Below, one piece after another: positions 17,216 to 24,182 of a stretch of 35,593 bases of DNA. The stretch is from Desulfarculales bacterium UBA702 (GTDB lineage: Bacteria > Desulfobacterota > Syntrophobacteria > Syntrophobacterales > Syntrophobacteraceae). Every line of letters starts with the position of its first letter. Positions within the stretch are counted from its first letter, which is position 1. The notes beneath the pieces are model-generated. The model had not been told where the DNA came from. It did no database searches and saw nothing but the letters and a program-made list of their open reading frames with translations. The stretch lies in assembly GCA_002298165.1 (NCBI GenBank), contig DBMI01000058.1, positions 1-35,593 on the forward strand, in the 5' to 3' direction. Both the position numbers and the translations under genes were made by a program.

Positions 17216-18886
17216 TCAGCATGCCTCTGGCGAGCCAGATCTATCCGCTGTTCTTTCAGCAACTGCTTTTTTTCGCCTTCCTCGTCGATAAAATTTTCCA
17301 GTTCCCTTTCCTGTTCCTGCAGCTGATCTTATCTGCGCGATCTGAGCCTCGGCGGCGAGCTTTCTGGTTTCGAACTCACGCTTCTTGCCGTCGATTCGCT
17401 CCCTGTATTCCCTTTCCGCCTGACGATCTCTTGATTCCTGGGCAATCCTGGCACTGCCCGTCAAAACTCCTGCAGGACCTACATAGACATCTGTCAGTTG
17501 CACGCCTTTCGATGAGAGTATGAACTCGCGGACCTGGTTGGAGTGGGCCATGCCGCGCGACTTGATAACATAAAGGACACGGTTTCGTTCTCCATTGGTC
17601 TCAATGGTTTGTACGGAAATCCATGTATCCATAAGGGAAGAAACGCCGACCTCGGTTTCGTCAACATCCTTCGACCCTGAAATGAGGCAGGTGAAGAACG
17701 CAGTGATTCCTTTCAGCTTCATGCTGTCAACAAACCGTGTCAGGATAGACTTCACTTCACCCTGATTGCCGATTGAGATAAGATTTGAAATAGGATCTAT
17801 TACAACTACTGAAGGCGAGAATTTCTCGACAAGCTTGCTCATTATTACCAGGTGCATTTCAAGCCCGAATACAGTGGGACGCACGTTATGGAACAGGAGC
17901 AGCTCTTTTTCCACATATGGCTGCAGGTCAATTCCAATGGATTTCATATTGCGAATGATCTGGCTCTCCGATTCCTCGAAAGCAAGATAAAGGCAACGCT
18001 CTCCCCGCTCACACGTACTTTTCGCCAAATGCGCGGCAAGGCTGCTCTTACCGGTTCCTGCCGTCCCGGTTACCAGGATGCTGCTTCCACGAAAGTAGCC
18101 CTTTCCTCCAAGCATTGTATCAAGCCGCGAAATACCGGTCGGAACGCGCTCGTTATCTGCCTTGTGAGTAAGGCCCAATGAAGTTATCGGCAAAACAGAA
18201 AAACCGTCCTCGTCGATCAGAAACGGATATTCATTTGTCCCGTGGGATGTACCTCGGTATTTAACAATTCTCAACCGTCGGGTGGCCACCTGCTCTATCA
18301 TCCGGTGGTCAAGGAGGATGACACAGTCGGAAACATATTCCTCTATGCCGTGGCGGGTTAGAGAACCGCTCCCCTGCTCGCCGGTTATAACAGTTGTAAC
18401 GCCTTTTTCCTTTAGCCACCTGAAAAGCCTTCGGAGTTCCGCCCGAAGTATCCCCTCGTTTGGAATACCCGAAAAAAGGGCCTCGATTGTGTCCAGGACC
18501 ACCCGCTTGGCTCCAACTGAATCTATAGCAAATCCGAGCCTGACGAAAAGTCCTTCCAGGTCGAACTCTCCCGTTTCGAGGATCTCGCTTCTCTCGATAT
18601 GGACATAATCTATGGCTAGCTTTTCAGCGGCTATCAGCCCATCAATTTCGAAACCAAGGGAGGCAAAGTTTTGGACCAGGTCCGTATCCCTTTCTTCAAA
18701 GGACATAAAGACCCCGTTTTCGCCGAAGTCCCTTGCACCCCTCACCAGAAACTCCATTCCGAAAAGGGTCTTACCGCTTCCGGGGCCTCCGCAAATAAGA
18801 GTCGGTCGGCCCTGCGGGAGACCTCCTCCAGTGATTTCGTCAAGCCCGCTTACTCCGGTGCGTGTTTTTGAAAGCTCCTTGGACAT
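17216..18886 (-). CDS. kaiC: Circadian-clock-type ATPase KaiC, frame broken near the 3' end
   Basis: A double-domain RecA-like ATPase/autokinase, 556 residues as encoded. Domain CI: Walker A GGPGSGKT (33-40) and catalytic EE (64-65). Domain CII: Walker A GTAGTGKS (274-281) and EE (304-305). The phosphosite region TEVGVSSLMDT places Ser416-Ser417 where cyanobacterial KaiC has Ser431-Thr432, with Thr411 at the Thr426 position. ATG 18886 is preferred over 18907 because of a purine-rich GGGGGGAAGG upstream. After about residue 520 the frame turns basic (TGKGTGKFYRRGRRKK), while the other frame from 17328 gives a heptad-like tail (LQEQERELENFIDEE ... QLLKEQRIDLARQRH) ending at TAA 17179. A one-base insertion, real or a sequencing error, lies between about 17320 and 17340. 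No kaiA is present. Confidence 0.94.
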   Translation of the reverse strand: MSKELSKTRTGVSGLDEITGGGLPQGRPTLICGGPGSGKTLFGMEFLVRGARDFGENGVFMSFEERDTDLVQNFASLGFEIDGLIAAEKLAIDYVHIERSEILETGEFDLEGLFVRLGFAIDSVGAKRVVLDTIEALFSGIPNEGILRAELRRLFRWLKEKGVTTVITGEQGSGSLTRHGIEEYVSDCVILLDHRMIEQVATRRLRIVKYRGTSHGTNEYPFLIDEDGFSVLPITSLGLTHKADNERVPTGISRLDTMLGGKGYFRGSSILVTGTAGTGKSSLAAHLAKSTCERGERCLYLAFEESESQIIRNMKSIGIDLQPYVEKELLLFHNVRPTVFGLEMHLVIMSKLVEKFSPSVVVIDPISNLISIGNQGEVKSILTRFVDSMKLKGITAFFTCLISGSKDVDETEVGVSSLMDTWISVQTIETNGERNRVLYVIKSRGMAHSNQVREFILSSKGVQLTDVYVGPAGVLTGSARIAQESRDRQAEREYRERIDGKKREFETRKLAAEAQIAQIRSAAGTGKGTGKFYRRGRRKKAVAERTADRSGSPEAC

Positions 18887-18966
18887 TCCCTTCCCCCCGA
18901 GATCCATTATTCAAATAAGCTTTGATGGCTTCAGCCAATCTGATATAATTTTATACTATCTATGTA

Positions 18967-18995
18967 ATATTAGAAGCATACAAATGTAAGCTCAA
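18967..18995 (-). promoter_or_regulatory. Candidate sigma-70 promoter for the kai operon
   Basis: On the minus strand TTGAGC (18995-18990) and TAATAT (18972-18967) are separated by 17 bases, about 80 bases upstream of the kaiC start. Each hexamer matches the consensus at four positions. The surrounding DNA is AT-rich compared with the genes. Confidence 0.35.
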
Positions 18996-19136
18996 GCAGA
19001 AAGGATAAACGGACACAATTTACCGCCAAAGCTGATTTTTTTCCAATTGACCCTGGCCGGGAATGTTGATATTTCAAGGCACCTTGGGCTCTCATCTAAT
19101 AATCTTTACTAATCGTCTACTGCTCACGGGGGTGCT

Positions 19137-19610
19137 ATGGGAAGCTTTTCGAACTGGAGAAAGAAAGAGTGTGTTGTCTTAATGGTGGATGACGACCATG
19201 AGGACATCATGCTGATCAGGGATGCTCTCCGCGAGGTTGCACCAAATATTAAGTTCAAGTCGTTGAACGACGGACAGGAATTACTGGAATTCCTTTTGAA
19301 CATCATTGAAAATGGAGATCATTCAGTGAACACCTGTCCTGAGCTCATACTTTTGGACCTGAACATGCCCAAAAAAAGCGGATTTGAAGCCCTTGAAGAA
19401 ATCAGGAGCAACCCTGACCTGAAAGGCATCCCGGTCATCATTCTGTCAACTTCCGAAATTGAACAGGACATAAAGCGATCCTTTGAGGCTGGTGCGAATT
19501 CGTTTCTTTCCAAGCCCAAAGATTATGATGAACTTTTGTCTCAAATGAAGCGGACAATGGAATATTGGTTCGGTGTAAGCCGCCTCCCATCGTTTAATCC
19601 AGCAGGATAG
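19137..19610 (+). CDS. Rcp1-like single-domain response regulator
   Basis: A 157-residue stand-alone receiver domain of the CheY/Rcp1 type. The acidic pocket is VDDDHED (Asp18-20), the phospho-acceptor lies in LILLDLNMPKKSG (Asp74), the switch Ser/Thr is in IILSTSE and the conserved Lys in LSKPKDYDE. Extra residues between helix 2 and strand 3 (NGDHSVNTCPE) are typical of Rcp1, the partner of cyanobacterial phytochromes. No DNA-binding output domain follows. ATG 19137 has GGGGGTG close upstream. It is divergent from kaiC across about 250 bases, and the PAS kinase at the other end of the kai operon is the likely phosphodonor (inference). Confidence 0.93.
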   Translation: MGSFSNWRKKECVVLMVDDDHEDIMLIRDALREVAPNIKFKSLNDGQELLEFLLNIIENGDHSVNTCPELILLDLNMPKKSGFEALEEIRSNPDLKGIPVIILSTSEIEQDIKRSFEAGANSFLSKPKDYDELLSQMKRTMEYWFGVSRLPSFNPAG

Positions 19611-19670
19611 TCGCACATTATCTTTGTCGGTGAAATCGTTCACTCCCAACGAAGACCCCATATCGTCTTA

Positions 19671-19708
19671 AATAGGGGCAAGGCCTTCCGGCCTGCCCCT
19701 ATTTTTTA
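19671..19708 (+). terminator. Rho-independent terminator after the response regulator gene
   Basis: The stem AATAGGGGCAAGGCC / GGCCTGCCCCTATT (one bulge) encloses a 4-base loop and is followed directly by six T. It starts 61 bases after the regulator stop. Confidence 0.8.
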
Positions 19709-19768
19709 TGGGCCATCGGGGAAACGCGTACCGGGATATTGCACCCGAAGGCGGAATGGACTCAATAA

Positions 19769-19872
19769 CGTCATTCCCGCGAAGGCGGGAATCCAGGGTC
19801 TTTGCTTCGCGAAAAAGTAAATTCCCGGATTCAAAGCCACCGGATTCCCGCCAGAAGCATGCGGGAATGACG
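19769..19872. repeat. REP-type element with CGTCATTCCCGC ends
   Basis: The ends 19769-19780 and 19861-19872 are exact inverted copies (CGTCATTCCCGC / GCGGGAATGACG). Additional internal inverted copies (GGCGGGAATCC, GGATTCCCGCC) make a two-arm structure. This type of palindrome is widespread in bacterial intergenic regions. No gene was recognised from 19611 to 20512. Confidence 0.8.
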
Positions 19873-20081
19873 ATTTTCAATGCTTAGATCCAGGTAGATC
19901 ATGCAATGGGTTTGGGCAAGCCCGTTTATGGTTTATGTGTGGCCACCAAGCCTAATATTCCAAAAGAGGTGGGCAGATGAAGCCTTGCCCACCCTACCCG
20001 CCTTTGACATTCAAGACAGTTGCTTGTGCTTAGTTGTTGCAATGAAGCATCGCGGGGCGGAGAGTTGTGCGTTTTTCCCGC

Positions 20082-20211
20082 TTAATACCAATTCGCGTTC
20101 AAGATTGTATCGAGAACAGGTCTAGAATGTAGCATAGCCCCTTGTGGGCGTTTGGAAGTTGGACGGGCACAAGGCCCTATGCTACATTAATTTGAACGCA
20201 ACTTGGTATAA
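20082..20211 (+). repeat. MITE-like nested palindrome (130 bp)
   Basis: The ends TTAATACCAATTCGCGTTCAA and TTGAACGCAACTTGGTATAA are inverted copies. Inside, 20126-20150 and 20164-20188 pair over about 22 bases (AATGTAGCATAG... / ...CTATGCTACATT). A second copy of the left end is at 1-37 in the opposite orientation. With its terminal inverted repeats, small size and lack of a gene, it fits a non-autonomous mobile element. No target-site duplication was confirmed. Confidence 0.75.
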
Positions 20212-20278
20212 TAACGGCGGTTTTGGCAGGAAAAGAAAAAAAGGAGAGTCAGGAAAGGAGGAGGAGGACCTGACTCTC
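20203..20278 (+). repeat. Dispersed ~60-bp repeat, copy C
   Basis: Carries TAATAACGG.GGTTTTGGCAGG, the core AAAAAAAGGAGAGTCAGGAA and AGGAGGAGGA shared with copies A and B. Here the core also forms an 11-bp inverted repeat with CCTGACTCTCC at 20268-20278. It directly abuts the right end of the MITE-like palindrome. Confidence 0.7.
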
Positions 20279-20432
20279 CAAGGAGGAAAGAGAAACATTT
20301 TCTCTCCCTCCTAATAGTAACTGGTATGTCAATAGTCCCAATAAATGCCGGTGCTTGCCAATGATTGAATAAATAGTGCCCGGCCGCTGGAAATGATAAT
20401 TTCTTTTCGTATCCAGGGATTTTGTGGACTCC

Positions 20433-20467
20433 AAAAGGACGGGGCAGGCAAAAAGGCCTACCCCGTC
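20433..20467 (-). terminator. Rho-independent terminator of leuA
   Basis: On the minus strand a 12-bp stem (GACGGGGTAGGC with GCCTGCCCCGTC, one G-U pair) has a 6-base loop and is followed by CTTTTGG. It begins 46 bases past the leuA stop. Confidence 0.75.
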
Positions 20468-20512
20468 GAGCCGAATGCATCGCCCAAAATTTCGGTATCC
20501 ACTGTTGGCGGA

Positions 20513-22108
20513 TCAGCCGGTTTTCGTCGCCGCATTCACCCCTTTGGCGAGATTCACGGTTTGACCGCCGTTCAAAGTATTGATGCCATTTACCGCACCG
20601 ATTCCGTTTACGAAATAGCGGTTGAAGGCGTTCAGGTAGGCCCGCGCGCTAGCCTCGATAACGTCCGGGCTGGTGCCTATACCCGAGTAGACCACTCCGT
20701 TTATTTCGACTCTTACCATGGCCTCGCCCAATGCGTCCCGTCCCATTGTGACAGCCTTGAGGTCGTAGTCGCGAAGTTTTCCGTTCACTCCGGTTATGCG
20801 CTCGATTGCGTTGAAACAGGCGTCAACCGGGCCGTTTCCATTGGCTGCATCCGTCTTGTGTTCGCCCTCCCTGATCAAGGTTACCGATGCGAACGGCATC
20901 AGGGTATTTCCACTCATTATCTGAAAACTGTGCAGGGTGAAGATTTCGGCGACCTTTGAGACCTCGATCTCGACAATTGACTGCAAATCCTGGCTGCTGA
21001 TCTCTTTTTTCCTGTCGGCCACGTTTATGAAGCGGCTGTAGACACGTTCGAAGACATCGCCCTGGAGGTCATAGCCAATTTCACCGAGTCGATGCCTGAG
21101 GGCGGAGCGGCCGGAGCGCGCCGTGAGCACTATCTTTCTCTGCTGTTTCAACCCGAGGTCTTCAGGTTTCATGATCTCATAGGTGGTTCTATCCTTGAGT
21201 ACCCCATCCTGGTGGACGCCGGAGGAATGGGCGAATGCATTGCTGCCGACCACTGCCTTGTTTGGCTGTATAACTATATTCATAAGGCGGCTGACAATGC
21301 GGCTGGTGCGGTAGATTTCCCTGGTGTTTATATCCGTGTGCATCTGGCCGGCGTAGCGAGTCTTGAGCACCATTACGATTTCTTCAAGCGATGCGTTTCC
21401 GGCCCGCTCGCCAATTCCGTTTATCGTGCATTCGACCTGCTCTGCCCCATTGTGCACAGCAGCAAGGCTGTTTGCCACTGCAAGTCCGAGATCGTTATGG
21501 CAGTGAACACTGAGAATCACGTTGTCCAGGGCCGGTACGCTCTCGCGCAGCCTCCGGATAATATTGCCGTATTCCTCCGGCACGGCGTAGCCTACCGTAT
21601 CAGGCACGTTGATAACTGTGGCACCGGCTTTGATGGTCGCATCGATTATGCGGCACAGGAATTCGAAATCGGTCCTGGAACCGTCTTCGGTTGAAAACTC
21701 CACATCTTCACAGAATCTTTTCGCATACTTGACTGCCTCAACAGCCATTTCGACCGCGGCGCTCCTGTCGCGGCGAAGCTTTTTCTGGATATGAATGTCC
21801 GAAGAACCCAAAAAAACGTGAATTCTGGGCCGTTCCGCATCTCTCACCGCCTCCCAAACGGCATCCACATCCTCTTTCACCGCACGCGCCAGCCCCGCGA
21901 TAACCGGCCCCTTTACCTGCTGGGCGATGTTCCTGACAGCCACGAGGTCTTCGGGCGATGAACAGGGAAATCCTGCCTCGATAATGTCGACCCCCAGCCT
22001 GGCGAGCTGCTGGGCTATTTCAAGTTTTTGCCTTTTGTTCAGCTTCGCTCCGGGAACCTGCTCTCCGTCCCTGAGGGTAGTGTCGAAAATATGGATCTTC
22101 CTGCTCAT
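20513..22108 (-). CDS. leuA: 2-isopropylmalate synthase
   Basis: Condenses acetyl-CoA with 2-ketoisovalerate, the committed step of leucine synthesis, in the cytoplasm. It is 531 residues. The HMGL-like TIM barrel begins with FDTTLRDGEQVPG (8-20; Arg13, Asp14) and has the metal-binding VHCHNDLGLAV (His202, His204) and the conserved NGIGERAGNASLEE. A C-terminal LeuA allosteric domain (about 390-505) implies leucine feedback inhibition. The last roughly 30 residues are Asn/Gly-rich (NGIGAVNGINTLNGG), an unusual tail. ATG 22108 has AAGGAGAACC upstream. Upstream lie a leucine-rich leader peptide and an attenuator; no other leu genes are in the window. Length and motifs favour LeuA over homocitrate or citramalate synthases. 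Confidence 0.95.
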   Translation of the reverse strand: MSRKIHIFDTTLRDGEQVPGAKLNKRQKLEIAQQLARLGVDIIEAGFPCSSPEDLVAVRNIAQQVKGPVIAGLARAVKEDVDAVWEAVRDAERPRIHVFLGSSDIHIQKKLRRDRSAAVEMAVEAVKYAKRFCEDVEFSTEDGSRTDFEFLCRIIDATIKAGATVINVPDTVGYAVPEEYGNIIRRLRESVPALDNVILSVHCHNDLGLAVANSLAAVHNGAEQVECTINGIGERAGNASLEEIVMVLKTRYAGQMHTDINTREIYRTSRIVSRLMNIVIQPNKAVVGSNAFAHSSGVHQDGVLKDRTTYEIMKPEDLGLKQQRKIVLTARSGRSALRHRLGEIGYDLQGDVFERVYSRFINVADRKKEISSQDLQSIVEIEVSKVAEIFTLHSFQIMSGNTLMPFASVTLIREGEHKTDAANGNGPVDACFNAIERITGVNGKLRDYDLKAVTMGRDALGEAMVRVEINGVVYSGIGTSPDVIEASARAYLNAFNRYFVNGIGAVNGINTLNGGQTVNLAKGVNAATKTG

Positions 22109-22192
22109 GATGGTTCTCCTTCTTTTTTGCTTGCCGCAGCCGCCTGCGGGATTCTTCCGGGGGTAAAAGAGTAAACTGGAACTAAATAATGC

Positions 22193-22221
22193 AAAAAGGC
22201 CATGGGGAGAACCCCATGGCC
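22193..22221 (-). terminator. Transcription attenuator of leuA
   Basis: On the minus strand, GGCCATGGGG / CCCCATGGCC form a perfect 10-bp stem with a 4-base loop followed by five T, 84 bases before the leuA ATG and 32 bases after the leader-peptide stop. A terminator between a leucine-rich leader peptide and leuA is the classic arrangement for ribosome-mediated attenuation. Confidence 0.85.
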
Positions 22222-22253
22222 TTTATTCGTCTATTTCGTCTCGATCTAATTTC

Positions 22254-22337
22254 TTAGGAAGAGAAAGGCAAGAGTCCCCCATACCTGTCGCGCAGGCTTA
22301 GTAGAGCGAGTAGTAGTAGGGACAGCGAATGTAACAC
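22254..22337 (-). CDS. leuL: leu operon leader peptide
   Basis: A 27-codon peptide starting with GTG at 22337 (AAGGTG upstream) and ending with TAA at 22254. Eleven codons are leucine (TTA, CTG, CTA x5, CTC x2, CTG, TTG), including the run Leu-Leu-Leu-Leu-Ala-Leu-Leu. Five are CTA, a rare codon in many bacteria. When charged tRNA-Leu is scarce, ribosome stalling in this run should favour an antiterminator and let transcription pass the attenuator at 22193-22221 into leuA. The antiterminator pairing itself was not resolved by eye. The Leu density and position make a chance frame very unlikely. Confidence 0.85.
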   Translation of the reverse strand: MLHSLSLLLLALLSLRDRYGGLLPFSS

Positions 22338-22415
22338 GCAATTCACCTTAGATTGAGATTGCTAAAAGCGAAAACTTGGGAACAATATAACCGGCCGGAA
22401 CCGGCAAGTCCAGAC

Positions 22416-22571
22416 CTACATCTTTGATAGGACGTAAAAGCACAGTGCAATTTCGACCAGGTACAGCACCGTGTAGATTGCGTACTTGTTTATGGTAAAG
22501 TCTTCGATGATCTGGTTTGCATTCTGCATTGCCTTGATTGCCGGCTCTGAAGTCGGGGTAAGGGTGCTCAT
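22416..22571 (-). CDS. Small membrane protein (51 residues), unknown
   Basis: ATG 22571 to TAG 22416 encodes a 51-residue peptide: a polar N-terminal half (MSTLTPTSEPAIKAMQNANQ, then IIEDFTINK) and one hydrophobic C-terminal helix (YAIYTVLYLVEIALCFYVL) ending SKM. A single-pass inner-membrane protein is expected. A moderate ribosome binding site (AGAGG about 12 bases upstream) is present, and a near-consensus promoter lies at 22650-22677. It sits 78 bases before leuL on the same strand, so the leuA message may begin here. No family was recognised; it does not look like the small subunits known for some MFS carriers. Confidence 0.68.
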   Translation of the reverse strand: MSTLTPTSEPAIKAMQNANQIIEDFTINKYAIYTVLYLVEIALCFYVLSKM

Positions 22572-22649
22572 TATCTACATCGCCTCTTATTTCTTGGAGT
22601 TATAGTCTACAAGCCTTGTCTTTCGGCTTGCGTGGAATCAATCGCGGCC

Positions 22650-22677
22650 ATTATATTTGTTAATGTGAAAATATCAA
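22650..22677 (-). promoter_or_regulatory. Near-consensus sigma-70 promoter
   Basis: On the minus strand TTGATA (22677-22672) and TATAAT (22655-22650) are separated by 16 bases, matching five of six and six of six consensus positions. It would start transcription near 22643, about 70 bases before the small membrane ORF, and could also drive leuL-leuA. Confidence 0.65.
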
Positions 22678-22812
22678 GTATTTCGTCGCCCCGGCGAAGT
22701 TTTTTGTCTGCCGACGGCCGGACTGGCGGCCCGGCTCTTGCGCGGCTGCATTTATCAGGGGGCGGCTTACTTAATTATATCCAATTATTCCGGAACTGTA
22801 AGGATTTTATTC

Positions 22813-24102
22813 ATGCCTACGTCGGCTCAGCCCGGCCTTTCATTCGTGCCCCTCGACATAATTCGGGCTATGGGAAAAATCCACGATGCCGGTTTCGATG
22901 TCTGGATTGTCGGCGGGGCCCTGCGCGACCATCTGCTCGGGCTGGTTCCAAAGGACTGGGATCTTGCGACCGGCGCAACCCCCGGCGATATCATGAAGAT
23001 CTTTCCCAGGGTGATACCCGTGGGGATAAGGCACGGTACAGTCCAGATCCATACCCGCAAGCGAGATATCGAGGTAACGAGCTTTAAACCGCCCGGGGAG
23101 ACCGGAATACGTAAAGATCTCGGCCGGCGCGATTTCACGATCAACGCGATGGCCCTGTCCTTTCCCTCGGGTGAGTTGATCGATCCCGACGAGGGTGTAT
23201 CCGATCTCAAAAGTGGGCTAATCCGCGCCGTGGGCAATCCACGGGCCAGATTTTCGGAAGATCCGCTAAGAATTGTCCGCGCCGCCAGGCTAATGGCCGT
23301 CTATGGCTTCACCGTCCACCCCGAGACTATTGAAGCCATGCGGGCAGAATCGGGAACCCTCGAGCGGGTTTCCGGGGAGCGCATCAGGGATGAAGTATGC
23401 AAAATCCTGATTTCCGCACGGGCAGTTGGAGCACTTGAACTACTGAGGAAAACGGAGGCGCTGCAAATAATGCTCCCTGAAGTGGCAGGCCCGGCATTTG
23501 ATAAGTCTTTTCACTACCCTCTTCTTTGCGTTCTAAATAGCCCGGAGAGCCTGCGGGTGAGGCTTGCGGCACTTTTCCAAAATGCCGCCACACCCGGTAG
23601 CCTGGCCGAAGCCTCAAAAACCGGAACCACTCGCAAGCAATGCGCAGCCGCGGCTGCCCTGAGATTCAAAGCCTGGAACATGTCAAACCGTTGGATTGAG
23701 GATTTATCGCTCCTGATCGAGTGTCGACTTCCGCCCGATGCAGTCTCATGGACAGATTCCGAAATTAGACGCTTCATCGCGAGGATTAGACCGGAGCTTA
23801 TCGACGATTTTATTTCGCTTGCTCAAGCCGAGCGGCTGGCATCTGGAGTACCCGAAACCAGTGAGATCGACCGGCTGCAAATTCGGATGCGGGATCAACT
23901 CGAAACTGCTTCCGCCTTGAGAATAAGCCAACTGGCAATCGGCGGTGCCGACATTATGGAAGCTCTCAGCCTTCAGCAGGGGCCGGAGATCGGGAAGATT
24001 CTGAAGCACCTTTTTCAACTCGTGCTGGAAGATCCGGCTCTAAATACTAAGGAGAGCCTGATCGCTACGTTGAGGAGGAAATTCGGGGACAAGACGCATT
24101 GA
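22813..24102 (+). CDS. tRNA nucleotidyltransferase / poly(A) polymerase family protein
   Basis: A class II nucleotidyltransferase that adds CCA to tRNA or A-tails to RNA. It is 429 residues from ATG 22813, which has TAAGGA 8 bases upstream; an upstream in-frame start at 22738 would precede this signal and is less likely. Active-site motifs: IVGGALRDHLLG (33-43), DWDLATGA (Asp48, Asp50), KRDIEVTSFK (Asp85/Glu87), then RRDFTINAMA (105-114) and DPLRIVRAARL. The C-terminal part (residues about 180-429) is helical and poorly conserved; there is no HD domain. CCA-adding and poly(A)-polymerase activities cannot be told apart here. It is divergent from the small membrane ORF and convergent with the MFS gene. 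Confidence 0.9.
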   Translation: MPTSAQPGLSFVPLDIIRAMGKIHDAGFDVWIVGGALRDHLLGLVPKDWDLATGATPGDIMKIFPRVIPVGIRHGTVQIHTRKRDIEVTSFKPPGETGIRKDLGRRDFTINAMALSFPSGELIDPDEGVSDLKSGLIRAVGNPRARFSEDPLRIVRAARLMAVYGFTVHPETIEAMRAESGTLERVSGERIRDEVCKILISARAVGALELLRKTEALQIMLPEVAGPAFDKSFHYPLLCVLNSPESLRVRLAALFQNAATPGSLAEASKTGTTRKQCAAAAALRFKAWNMSNRWIEDLSLLIECRLPPDAVSWTDSEIRRFIARIRPELIDDFISLAQAERLASGVPETSEIDRLQIRMRDQLETASALRISQLAIGGADIMEALSLQQGPEIGKILKHLFQLVLEDPALNTKESLIATLRRKFGDKTH

Positions 24103-24130
24103 AAACCGAGTGGGCGAACCAGCAGTGATA

Positions 24131-24164
24131 AAAAAGCCCCCGACCCGAGATCGGGGGCTTTTCT
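24131..24164. terminator. Bidirectional rho-independent terminator
   Basis: AAAAAGCCCCCGA, a 7-base loop, then TCGGGGGCTTTTCTT: a 9-bp GC-rich stem flanked by an A-run and a T-run. It separates the convergent nucleotidyltransferase (ends 24102) and MFS (ends 24183) genes and can serve both. Confidence 0.9.
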
Positions 24165-24182
24165 TGGATCTATTTCACGCCG

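Noticed and set aside
17320..17340. Programmed ribosomal frameshift in kaiC
   Set aside because: No slippery heptamer, prfB-like stop or stimulatory structure was seen; a simple one-base insertion or sequencing error is the simpler explanation.
22416..22571. Small subunit of the OFA-type MFS transporter
   Set aside because: The peptide lacks the sequence pattern I associate with those subunits and is separated from the transporter by the nucleotidyltransferase gene on the other strand.
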